This document shows positions 46,303 through 56,784 of a stretch of 64,000 nucleotides of DNA, in pieces. The notes below the pieces were generated by a model. It searched no databases. It saw only the letters and a program-made list of their open reading frames with translations, and was not told the origin of the DNA. The position numbers were made by a program, and so were the translations under genes. Source of the stretch: Gyrodactylus bullatarudis. Taxonomy: Eukaryota > Platyhelminthes > Monogenea > Gyrodactylidea > Gyrodactylidae. How positions within the stretch are numbered: position 1 is the stretch's first letter; the number at the start of each line of letters is the position of its first letter. The stretch is from assembly GCA_012064415.1 (NCBI GenBank), contig SSNU01000256.1:248001-312000 (forward strand). The letters run 5' to 3'.

Positions 46303-47873
46303 CAGTTAATTACACACATGATGGCTCACGAGATGAATATATTTCCTACCAAAATTATATTTATACCTCTCTGCTCCTCTTCAGGTGACCAATAATATGC
46401 ATGAAAACCAACAACCAATAGAATTTGAGTATTTTCCTAACCAATTTTTCCTCCACTTCTCACCAACTCTAAGGCTAAGCTATGCAGGAAAAAATTTTAA
46501 GTAACATGAATTTTATTCATTCATTAAAATCAAATTTATCATGATAATCAATCTTTTCTTTCTCAATTTTTTAAGTATATCCGATACTTGATTGGAATTT
46601 TACAATTTTGGACAAGTTTTAGTTTCAAATTAATTGAGTAGACCATTCGTTCTATGGTGTTTTATAAATTTTTATATTCATTTCTCGATTGATTAAAATC
46701 AGATTTCCTTCATCTAAATTTTACACGAATTTATCCATCTGATGCAATTTTTAATTGTCTCATTCATAAAATTATTCTTGGCTTCTCTAGCAAAGGCATT
46801 TATTTTTTTGAAATTGAAACTTTCATATTCATTTATTGAAATAATGATTTATACAAGTTAGGGAACAGTGAAGGAGTGTTCAATGTGTCTCTTTCAGTCT
46901 TTTTATTCTAATCATAAAAAGAAGGTCTACTTTGCTTGCTTATTAGAATAGTCAATGAGTATAACTCATTGTACATGATTTTAATGTTATTAAAAATCAC
47001 ACATTGATCTAAAAATCGAGTCGCCTTCTATTTAATGATAAAATCTAAAGTCAAGGGATGTTTATAATGTTAAACGTGTGACCCCTCTATATAGAGTATT
47101 GGCATTTTGTGTGAAATGATGAGACCCACCTAGCATAGCATGTAATAACACGAAAAAGATAATTATAGACCCATTTTGTTATACAGATTGTTTTTATCAC
47201 ATTTTGTTCGGTAATAATTAATTCATGAGGAAGAGTGAATAAGAGGGAGATGTAAATTATAGTGTTTATCTTTCGAAAATGAGTATTCTTCTAACTAAAC
47301 ATAAATGTTCATCGTTTTTAGCTTGGTATTACATTGTAATTGAAGATTTTCAAATGGAAAATGAAATTATCCATCAATAGAAATAATCTGATGAATCTAG
47401 TGATAAATCCAAAATCTCATAGAACAAACGGTACTCAATTTGCTGAAACTAAAAGTTGGCTTAAATTTTAAAAAGAAATATTGTCGATACATTTGATGAA
47501 TTAATATAATGCATGTTAACTGGAAATACTTTCTTGCATATCTTGGTTATAGAGATATATAAAATGCCATAGAAGTCTGGAATAATTTGATGAATCAGAC
47601 AATTATTAAAATTGAAAGAAAAGATTGATGATCATGATAAATTTGATTTTAATGAATGAATAAAATTCATGTTACTTAAAATTTTTTCCTGCATAGCTTA
47701 GCCTTAGAGTTGGTGAGAAGTGGAGGAAAAATTGGTTAGGAAAATACTCAAATTTTATTGGTTGTTGGTTTTCATGCATATTATTGGTCACCTGAAGAGG
47801 AGCAGAGAGGTATAAGTATAATTTTGGTAGGAAATATATTCATCCCGTGAGCCATCATGTATGTTATTAACTG
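46303..47873. mobile_element. 1.57-kb fold-back (near-palindromic) TA element
   Basis: The outer arms of about 265 bp (46303-46570 and 47605-47873) are inverted copies with few differences. They start CAGTTAATTACACACATG on the left, and TA flanks both ends. Inside, weaker inverted similarity continues (TTTTAGTTTCA..TTGAGTA..TTCTATG blocks), so most of the element can fold on itself. No coding capacity. The ends match the 117-bp element at 1452-1568. It is a non-autonomous Tc1/mariner-like or fold-back transposon whose transposase is elsewhere. Confidence 0.75.
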
Positions 47874-47875
47874 TA

Positions 47876-48109
47876 TTATGTTTAATAGAAAACCTAAAGA
47901 GTTTAATCCCTCTTAATCCCTCAAGAGATCATATTATTATTATATTGAAAACCAGATACACTTGGGTAAATCTATTTGTAATTATTTTGAATAGCTTTTG
48001 TATTTACTTTTAATTCCAAAACTCCAATTATACATTTGGTCTCAATAAAGATTTTCTCACTCTGTGTTTAATTAAAGTCTGATGAAATCTGTAATGAGTG
48101 AAAACGACG
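47876..48109. other. Short spacer without gene
   Basis: Between the fold-back element and the SINE I see only AT-rich sequence. The start of the SINE is not sharply defined, so its head may begin within this stretch. Confidence 0.3.
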
Positions 48110-48340
48110 AACAAGTACCTCTACAGGTCCGAGGTTCAAATCCCAGGTTGTGGCATACTGATGAGTCCAGAAAAAGGACGAAACGCGCGTATATGTCTAC
48201 CATATATGTATACTTAAATTATTTCTAAATGCTTTGTAAGTTTCTTTCGTACCAGTCTCGGTGGGATACATCATTAAGCTGTAATATCCAGCGACATGGG
48301 CTAATCCATTACCAAATAAGATGTTCCTGTGGGATATACA
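48110..48340 (+). mobile_element. SINE-like repeat with tRNA B box and hammerhead
   Basis: A Pol III B box (GGTTCAAATCC, 48133-48143) is followed within 15 bp by a hammerhead ribozyme (48148-48205) and a body sequence that recurs on the minus strand at 54309-54459. Shared body blocks include AAATGCTTTGT, AGTTTCTTT and the 19-mer ACATGGGCTAATCCATTAC. This order, tRNA-like promoter then hammerhead, is that of the Sm-alpha SINE-like elements of schistosomes. I could not identify an A box or the 3' end. Confidence 0.7.
48148..48205 (+). ncRNA. Type I hammerhead ribozyme
   Basis: The full catalytic core is present: CTGATGA at 48158-48164, stem II GTCC/GGAC with loop AGAAAAA at 48165-48179, and GAAA at 48180-48183. 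The cleavage triplet GTC has its C at 48197. Stem I pairs 48149-48153 and 48156-48157 with 48198-48204, leaving a CA bulge at 48154-48155 like those used for tertiary contacts. Stem III (48183-48196) is damaged: A-U, C-G, G.U, then C.A, G.U and C.A, as expected if G/C pairs decayed by transitions. Self-cleavage may therefore be slow in this copy. Confidence 0.8.
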
Positions 48341-48657
48341 ACCTAAGCACCTAGAACGAAATATTTCTAGTTAAACTTAGTAAGTATAGGTGCTTCACTA
48401 TTCATTAATATAGTTTAGATATTTTCGGCCTTTTTTCTAAAAAATAATAATATGGACAGTGTATCATATTGCATGAGCAATACTCATTGAGCATATATAT
48501 TATATATCCAATACACGTTTAGTAGAAAAATACAAATTTCTTCCTTAAGTATAATAACAATACTGGTTTTTTGTCAACATGGGTAAATGATAAATGAATC
48601 GAATGATTATTAGTGTTAGAATCATATCAAGATAATAATAATTATAAAGTTATCATG
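48341..48657. other. Spacer between SINE and NOL4-like 3' end
   Basis: A short palindrome (AGCACCT at 48346 and AGGTGCT near 48387) is the only structure seen. The rest is AT-rich; part is likely NOL4-like 3' UTR. Confidence 0.3.
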
Positions 48658-50005
48658 TCATGAATTTTGGGCTGACATTAATTGCAACATGAGGAACAAC
48701 AACTTTTCACTATTCCCGGCCAAATTATTATTAAAAGTCATTGATGATGGCGAAAGGCTTTTGTTCTCATGATTAGAATTCAGCATTGAGAGCTCTCTCA
48801 TGACATCCTCATTGGCAATATTGGAAGGATTTAATAAGAACCTTGTAGTGTCATTAATTTGATTTATTATCGGGCTCTGGATCGGATCCCTAACACCCTT
48901 GAATTCAATCATATAATCTTCACATTGGGCAATAAACTTTTCCAATGGGTTCCTCTTATCGCGGCCAGCAATCTGTATTGATAGTAATTTTGTGAGAAAT
49001 AAAACTGATTGATATGAAGTTGGGAATCTACGAATTTTACGGAAATCTCGATTATTTCACCGAGAATTCGGATATGTTGAAGAATTTTCGGAATCCTGCT
49101 AATGTCGCCCACTTTTACCAAGTGAAGAAAAAAATTCTGAGAAAAAAATCATTTTTCAAATCCCCATTTTGCGCCAAAATCCCATTTTTTCGAACTCTGA
49201 ACTGAAATTTTTTTATTGATTTGAAAGTTGGAAGATGATCAAAAAAGTTTTTTCAAGATCAGGATTAGACAAAAAGATCAATTCAACTGAATCTGATCTG
49301 ATCCATAACCTGATTATCGTTTGAGAGCTGAAAATCGATTTTTTAATTAGAATCAAGGAAATTTCGTTAAATCAAAATGGGGAAATTGTTTAATCCTGAT
49401 CTTGAAAAAACTCTTTCGATCATCTTCCAACTTTCAAATCAATAAAAACTTTCTGTTCAGAGTTCGAAAAAATGGGATTTTGGCACTAAATGGGGATTTG
49501 AAAAATGACCATATTTTTCATAAAAATGATTTTTTTCTCAGAATTTTTTTCTTCAAATAGTCATAGTCGGCAACATTAGAAGGAATCCGAAAATTCTTCA
49601 ACATATCCGAATTCTCGGTGAAATAATCGAGATTTCCGTAAAATTCGTAGATTCCCAACCGACTTTGTGATGAACGAGATATCTTTAACTTTTTATAATT
49701 AATACCCTGTGCAATTGTTTCAAACGTTCCTCGGTCCTTTTAAATGCTACATACAAAATATTTCGTTCTCTATTTGTGAAACTGGTCAGAGAGACTTCCT
49801 TCATACGTATTTCTCCATTGTTCTTTCTACGATTTCTTCGACAAGCTTTGAGATAAGCCCTTATCCTATACCGATGTCGTCGGGAGTCGACATGAGGCCA
49901 GGCCTCTTGACAGATGTCTTCGATGGCATGAATGAGATTTTTTGGTTGCTCACAAAAAGTAAGACTGCGGTCCAGAAAATCATCAATCAGTCGTCGGACA
50001 AAATT
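48658..50005 (-). CDS. NOL4-like nuclear protein, 3' exons only
   Basis: Two exons are supported, 49706-50005 and 48658-48972, both in phase 0 (205 codons including the stop). The first reads NFVRRLIDDFLDRSL and HRYRIRAYLKACRRNRR. This matches MFVRLFVDENLDRMV and RTYLKSCRRMKR of human NOL4/NOL4L, a conserved nuclear protein of unclear function. The last exon (GRDKRNPLEKFIAQCEDYM) ends at TAG/TGA-type stop after LMLQLMSAQNS and has no clear counterpart. The intron between them is almost filled by a fold-back element. Upstream exons with the N-terminal NOL4 domain are not found in the window with confidence; candidates are near 53.5-54.05 kb. Confidence 0.65.
49009..49661. mobile_element. Fold-back element in NOL4-like intron
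   Basis: The sequence starts TTGATATGAAGTTGGGAATC and returns as its inverse at 49630-49661, with matching arms of roughly 300 bp on each side of a centre near 49330. It is the same family as 50716-51439. No coding potential beyond frames that come from the repeat itself. Confidence 0.7.
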
Positions 50006-50186
50006 CTACGTGAGTTATATAGATACAAGAATTAAAATTGATGTTTTCTGCATTTCGGATAACGAGACACAGATGATTTTGAACAAAATCATTTCTATTC
50101 TTCCTTCTACATTTCAATAATAAAAGGTTTTAAAATATATTCATACATCGCTTAAAAAATTCTAAAATTTTATCCGATATTATTTT

Positions 50187-50488
50187 AGTCCCAAATTATT
50201 TGGTTGATCAGAAAACTAAAATATTTGTAGCCAAAACAAAATAACTACGCTGAGTCTGAATTCTTTTTTTTTGGAAACCGACTTATCATTTAAAAGATAA
50301 TAGAGGTTAAGATTGGCATTTTTTGGCTCTGAAACTAGTTATCTTCTAAACCATTAGAGATATCAGGTTTTCATAGAAACGTTCTAAATAAGTTTTTTCT
50401 AACGAGGGATGCAAAAAATCCTTTTTCCGTTCAAAATACATTGCCAAAGAAAGTGGTGTGTTCTATTGGTGGAACAAAGGGACATGAA
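50187..50488. repeat. Diverged copy of the 10324 MITE
   Basis: Shares TAGTCCCAAATTAT, CAAAATAACTACGCTGA, AGTTATCTTCTAAAC and a right end GGGACATGAAGATG with 10324-10792. The left end is worn. Confidence 0.45.
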
Positions 50489-50715
50489 GATGTTATGCAA
50501 ATAGATTTGATAGCTTCAATTCTGAAATCAATGAAAATTACTTACCTAAAGGTAATTGCAGCATCCCTGCCTGACCTTATCTACATTAACTCAAAAGTTA
50601 ATTTTGATTAAACAATCAGAGAATTCCATAAATGTATGATAATTTTGTTTAAAAAGATTAATAACTGATTATTAGTCTTCAAAAATAGAAAAAGTTTTAA
50701 AAGTAGTAAAGTTAG

Positions 50716-51439
50716 TTGATATGAAGTTGGGAATCATTGATTTTTACAGAAATCTCGATATTTTCATCGAATATGTTGAAGATTTTTTGGAATCCTATTC
50801 ATGTTGCCCACTTTGACCAGTTGAAGAAAAAAATTCTGAAAAAAATCATTGTTATGAAAATATCGTCATTTTTCAAATTCCCATTTGGCGCCAAAATCCC
50901 ATTTTTTCGAACTTTGAACTGAAAGTTTTTATTGATTTGAAAGTTGGAGGTTGATCAAAAGGGGCTTTTCAGGATCAGGATTAGACGAGAAAATCAATTC
51001 AACTGAATCTTATCTGATGCATAGCCTTATTATCGTTTGATAGCTGAATTTCAATTTTTTGATCATTTTCACTAGTTGAAAATCAATGAAATTTTGATAA
51101 TTCAAAATCTCTCGAAAATGGGTTAACTATCGGTTACTTGACAGTGCTGGTCAGCTTTCTTGTCTATTCCTGATCCTGAAAAACCCCTTTTGATCAACCT
51201 CCAACTTTCAAATCAATAAAAACTTTCAGTTCAACGTTCGAAAAAATGGGATTTTGGCGCCAAATGGGAATTTGAAAAATGACGATATTTTCATAACAAT
51301 GATTTTTTTTCAGAATTTTTTTCTTCAACTGGTCAAAGTGGGACATGAGTAGGATTCCAAAAAATCTTCAACATATTTGAATTTTGGATGAAAATATCGA
51401 GATTTCTGTAAAAATCATAGATTCCCAACTTCATATCAA
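50716..51439. mobile_element. Fold-back element with 4-bp duplication
   Basis: This 724-bp near-palindrome begins TTGATATGAAGTTGGGAATC and ends with its inverse. TTAG flanks both ends (50712-50715 and 51440-51443), a likely target duplication. Arms run almost to the centre near 51080. Same family as 49009-49661. Confidence 0.75.
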
Positions 51440-51443
51440 TTAG

Positions 51444-52222
51444 CTTTATTTATGAGCCAACACTGCAGATTTCCCAATGACGGGGGAATTATGTGATAAT
51501 TTATTTATAATAATGATTTTCTTTTGAATTTAATAAATGTATAATTTCAAAGAAAAAAAAATTTTATAGTTCAAAACGTGGATTTTCTTAACTTTCTTAT
51601 TTCTGAAGCTAGAATTCTGAAAAGCATACCAAACGATAATTCTTTATATAACTAAATATTTTACATAAAAATATTTTCGAAAAAATGTTATTTAAGGCTA
51701 TTTATGTGAAACACAACAGGAATCCTACTTAAAAATCAAAAATTCAATGTGCTTGAATTTCATTGGTTGAATGTTCCCTGTACTCTCATTGGTTGAGAAA
51801 AATCATGGTTTAGGTATATAAACGAGATGCAAAAAACGATTTGGGCAGAGTGGGACAGAAAACGGGTACTTCACCTGTATATTTATTGGGGTAGGAGATG
51901 ATTAGGATTTATGAAACTTTATTTTTGAATTGGTACCAAATGTTCAAAGATAACACTCTGATAGATTTAAACAAAATATTGTTTACTTTATTTAATTAGC
52001 CTATTTTTGGAAAAATCATTTAAATTTAATTTGGATAGTTTCGAAATTGAAAGATTATAGAATCAGGATTCGATATTCTGATTTGAAATCAAGCAGAATC
52101 GATTAAAAAGACTACGAGCTAAAGACCCGCGTTGTTTTTTCTTAAAAGTCTTTTTTATCTACCTCTAATGAATATTTTTAATTGAATATGCCAAATTTTC
52201 TAATTTTCTCGTCATATTAGTT
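51444..52222. other. No gene recognised
   Basis: AT-rich sequence without a supported frame or repeat boundary. Confidence 0.35.
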
Positions 52223-52718
52223 TTAACCCTTAAAGTCCCCCTGGGTTATTTCTATTACACATCATTTTAGCAACTTATCTAAGCCTCAGAAAATACTTCG
52301 TTTACCCCCAATTCGATAGGAAGTTTATTAATCTTCTGGAGAACGCAAAGATCTTGGCTGTATCATTCGTCAAACTCGCGGTATACTAATTTAAAGAGAA
52401 TTGATTTTTTCAAAAAATTAATTTTTTTTTAAACGTTTTTCTAAAAACCTACTTCCCAGGGTCATAGAACTTTTATCGAGAAATCATACCTCTAGAATTC
52501 AAATATGCATTCGCTTGTACTCTATATCTGCTGAAGCTACAGAGATAACCTGTTTTTGGATTAAAAAATGATCCATTTATCGATCGATAACTTATGAACC
52601 AAAAATAATTGCGTTGAAACAACTGTAGATTCCTAATCAGCGTATTCACAAATCATAGGATGGACAAAAGATTGAATGCGAGTTATGAAAAAAAATTCTC
52701 TGAGACTTTAAGGGTTAA
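52223..52718. mobile_element. piggyBac-like MITE (TTAA ends)
   Basis: The element begins TTAA-CCCTTAAAGTC and ends GACTTTAAGGG-TTAA. TTAA outside CCC...GGG ends is the piggyBac target signature. The 488-bp interior has no coding capacity. Related ends occur at 641 and about 10324. Confidence 0.55.
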
Positions 52719-53529
52719 ATATATTTTGAACACACCCGGGGAAAATCCGCTTGATTTGGGAAAAATTAACAACATTAAGTGAAAAGGGATTCATCTCAAC
52801 ATTTTTATTGACTCATCTCACGATTTGAGCTTTTTGTAAAAATAGCAAATTCTCATGTCGACAATGGAAATCGCAAACACATCAACTCTATCTATTTTCT
52901 GGAGGGTCTGAATTAATTAAATATATTACATATAATTCATATGTCTTCTTTTAAGTAAAGTTTTTTAATAATTTTTACTTAAAATCGTCTTGTCATTAGT
53001 CCTCTTATTAAAGCATGCCTCAAGAATAAAATCAATAAAAAATTTCAAACTGAGAGTGTATTTTTTCGACTACTATTTCCTTTATGATAAAATTTTGAAT
53101 GACACAAAATTCAAAAAAAAACAAATAACTCACATTGTAGGCCGCGATAATATTTACTGTCATTGTGCTATGGTCGAACTCCCTAAGGAAGGAACCTCTA
53201 AATGTACAGTTTTATAATCTAAGTTCTGTTCGTTAGATTTTGTCATGTCAACAACTTACTTTGAAAGGAAAATTTTACTTAATGGAATATTCGCAAAGTT
53301 GTCTCTGGTTTTTCTCCACACATTTTCACGTGACCTCTTAGTTTTTTTTCTCGCCATTATGGCCTAAATAATTTTCCTCTTTCTCTCATCTAGTGCATAA
53401 TATGAAAATAAAACAAATAGTATTTGTTCATTCTTGCAGTTATCTTTCCATGTTTAGACCAAGGAAAGTTTAAGTTTAACTTCTAGTCTCTAAATACTAT
53501 TAATAGTAGTCTATCCAAAATACCCTAGG

Positions 53530-54049
53530 ATTTATCAATCTATCATAGTGATTGCTCATAAAGTTCATAATTCCTTTCGTTTGTACACGCCACACAGACA
53601 CACAGGCAAATTGAAAAACGTCTTGAAAATCTTTTTTGATATAAATCCTAGTCGATAGGAGAATTTAAACTTAACTCACGTGATTTTCAATAAAATAAAG
53701 TACAATAGCTAAAGTTTGAGTTTGAAAAGCAAAACAGGGTCTACCTATGAATAATTCGATATCATTTCGTTTAAAGATCTACATCATAAAATCTTGGTTG
53801 CAAGAAGACGAGCATGTCAGAGACAGATTAAATTTCAACAAGCCAAATTCAATTCCAATACGAAATATAAACACACATTTGTGTAGTATCGAAGGTCTTT
53901 CCATCGATAATATTATCCTCAGAGTCTTTGACTGCTGAGGTGCTTGCGACTGAGACTTTGTCTGCAATAACTATCAGAGCTGATCCTTGCGGAATCATAT
54001 CCTCAAAATAACTCAGTCTATCTGGACTAGCAAGAGAAGACTTAATCAT
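53530..54049 (-). CDS. Possible exons of an unrecognised gene
   Basis: From 54049 leftward an ATG frame reads SSLASPDRLSYFEDMIPQGS and continues for about 60 residues with gene-like codon use. A weak donor near 53877 could join an exon near 53773-53664 (IFKRNDIELFIGRPCF), which ends at CAC|GTGAGT before a 32-bp candidate intron. I recognise no family. These could be upstream exons of the NOL4-like gene, which runs the same way, or chance. Boundaries are tentative. Confidence 0.25.
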
Positions 54050-54308
54050 AGTAAGAAATATTTATTCTAGTCTATGAACACTAAGAGTAGATCTCTGCCT
54101 TACTGCCCTGTCCTTGGACATTTTATAGTTTATTAACGACATCCAATTCAGCTTTCACATATTAAGCATTCACTTGATGCATGGGATTGTGGACAGGCAT
54201 GTACATTGTAATTTTGCAACCAGGCTACTATTTACGTATTACGTAAACAGCTAATCTTTACACATTTAGGTCTAAAATGTCTTCCTCGTAATAAGATTTT
54301 ATAAGTAA

Positions 54309-54459
54309 TATATTCCAAAGGAACGTCTTAGATGGTAATGGATTAGCCCATGTCGCTGAATGTTACAGGTTACTAATTAGTAATGGATCCCGCCGTGACT
54401 AATACCAAAGAAACTCACAAAGCATTTCAAAATAATCCAAGACTAGTATAGTATAGGTA
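54309..54459 (-). repeat. SINE body copy lacking head and ribozyme
   Basis: The minus strand matches the body of the hammerhead SINE at 48198-48338 over about 140 bp. Its 5' boundary (TACC at 54459-54456) corresponds to the first base after the predicted hammerhead cleavage site of the other copy. The tRNA-like head and ribozyme core are absent. Confidence 0.55.
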
Positions 54460-55423
54460 TTGCGGATTTATAAAAATTTTCAAAAATAAAATTAAAATTT
54501 ATAAAAAATGAGAACAATCCAAAGGACTGAATTGTAAGAATAATATGAATTTTTTTCAATCATTTATATAAGATTCATTAAAAGAATTTTTTACTTCAAA
54601 CAGTAAAAGGGAGCTTGATTTCAAGAAACCTTCAGATTATCATAGCTTCATTCAGATGGCTACATTTTTTTATGGTCCAAGCGTATGAGTATACAAAAGT
54701 TTTTAACTGGTGTTTTCTAGTGAGAAGATAGAAAGGATGAGAAATTCGCCTAATTTCAAAGTAGATTTATTTCACCTTTGATAAAAATTTTGGACTTTGA
54801 TTTACTCTAGGCTTTCATAGGGGTTGAGTAGGAAAAGATTTTGCTTTAAATCAAGAAACTAATCTATCTAGAGTCCTTGTTCCAGGTAAAAGCTCAAATA
54901 ATATTTCATTTCCGTTATGCTCACAAGTGTGTTTAGGGCTCAGCATTGACAAAATTTTTCTAAACATGTGAATATTCTCTATATGTATATATTTATATAT
55001 TAAAACATTCAGAAAAATACAATGAGAAAGCTATTCATATGATTTTGAAAAATATTTCAGATGACATTTATATGGATAAATCATCGGCGTACTTGAAAGT
55101 AGAAGTGTGATTATTTTTTGCATAGTTTTTGGTTTCTACTAAGTGTGGAATAAACAAACTTAAGCAGACCTTAAACTGTTAAATTTTCTGACAAATTAAT
55201 GAGTATAGAACTCAATGAGTGGAACTACTGAGATTCTCAAAAGAAACTATCCCAATTGATTAAAACAATTCAAATTTTATTTCGCAGCAGAGTTATTTTT
55301 GTTTTGTTGTACAAATTGGTGGCAGTTTACTTTCAATCATCTCTCTCAGGGACCAACCTATCTCCCAATGTTGTATGAATTGAAGAATTACGAAGGACTT
55401 TCTTGTAAATAATTGTAAAATTA
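54460..55423. other. No gene recognised
   Basis: AT-rich intergenic sequence; a TATATGTATATATTTATATAT tract lies near 54980-55000. No supported frame. Confidence 0.35.
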
Positions 55424-55992
55424 ATGAAAATTTCATTTAAAGTGAAATCCATAATGAACAAAAAGAAAATCGAACATAATTTGGATATGCTAGATTACAT
55501 TGAGGAGAGACTCAGGAAGGAAAGAGTCATCCTGCCCGAATCCGTCATGGAACGATTGCATGCAGTCTACTCAAACTTCTTAGATGAGCTCGTTCTCACC
55601 CTGAATAGTCATGTTCAAGTTGAGGAGCCACGTAAGGAGCCAGTTTTGACTCAACAATTTCCACCAAAGCCAACTGGTGAACAAGAAAAAGTCTATAACG
55701 AAATTTACGAAAAGTTGACAAACATTGAAAATTGGCTGGTGAAAAAAGAAGAAACAAAAATTTCATATCTACCGAAATCCGAGGCTATGAGGTGTGTCTC
55801 GTTACATTAATGATTCTTTAGAAGAATCTTTAACGCACGGAATTCTAATAATAATTATTTTTCATTTCAGAAAATTGCAGGATTCCTACCTTTTTGTAAG
55901 AATTTTTTTTCATTTCAATCTGAATTAGGTCATCAATTTTATTTGAATCATTAATATGAGAAAAAAATATTTTATTATAGGTCCATAAATGA
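55424..55992 (+). CDS. Small coiled-coil protein, unrecognised
   Basis: Three exons (55424-55791, 55871-55895 and 55981-55992) join in frame to give 134 aa ending LQDSYLFVHK. The protein is mainly charged helix (HNLDMLDYIEERLRKERVIL, YNEIYEKLTNIENWLVKKEE) around a proline-rich middle. No family recognised. A second ATG (11 codons in) could be the real start. The 12-nt final coding exon and 25-nt second exon are unusual but have consensus splice sites. Confidence 0.55.
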
Positions 55993-56784
55993 TTGATTCG
56001 GAGCAATGAAAGTACCACATGAGATCCAAATGTTTACTTGAATCGATCAAACATTTTGAATGAAACCAATAAATGATTTTCAAAGAAACTAAAACTTGAA
56101 TTTAACTTTGGATATTTTGAGAAAGGTACAAGCTTAATTGAATAACAAGTTGTTTTTTTTTGTTTCTAACAACCACAGTCTATTCAAAGGTTATCCATTG
56201 TAACCTTATATGACACTTGAGCCTGTAAATTTCACGAATAACAGATTGCAGATAAGTGATTTGGATTGTTCTTGATAATTAGTTAATTTATCTGAATCCA
56301 TTATAACTTGAGGGTTCGTATGTTAGAATTTTTATTACGCTTGAATGAGAATAATATAATATTATTAAAATAATCTCAGATTAGAGAAATCAATAAGTTC
56401 TGAAAAAGGTTCAATAAAAGTTGTAATAAGTACTGTGATATTATCTCGGAAGATTTTTCCATTCATCAGATTATTCATGACCTTTGATCCTTGAAAATTT
56501 CACAAATGGAATTAATTATTGTTATCGGCATGGTTGTGGTTTAAAAAATATGAATTTTAGCTGGAGTGAATTCTCAAAGTCATAATTAAACATCTTATTA
56601 TTACTAAACATCAATTAGATTTTCAGAACTAAAATTCTATGAAAATTATGATAATTTTTGGATTCAAATTTAAAAATACGCCACAATTTTGTTGAAACCA
56701 ATAAGTGATTTCAGTAATCAGGGTTTTGTTTAAATACACAAACAATTATCTTCAGGCTTTATGCTACAATTTTAACGATTTCAA
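55993..56784. other. Spacer and EHD promoter region
   Basis: AT-rich, no supported frame or repeat. The proximal part should contain the EHD promoter and 5' UTR. Confidence 0.35.

Noticed and set aside
48078..48105. Another CTGATGA...GAAAA sequence just upstream of the SINE, resembling a hammerhead core
   Set aside because: No complementary stem II between the two motifs and no stem III followed by a UH cleavage site; chance match in AT-rich DNA.
49709..50035. Plus-strand 108-codon frame
   Set aside because: Antisense of the NOL4-like exon, which shows clear homology on the minus strand.
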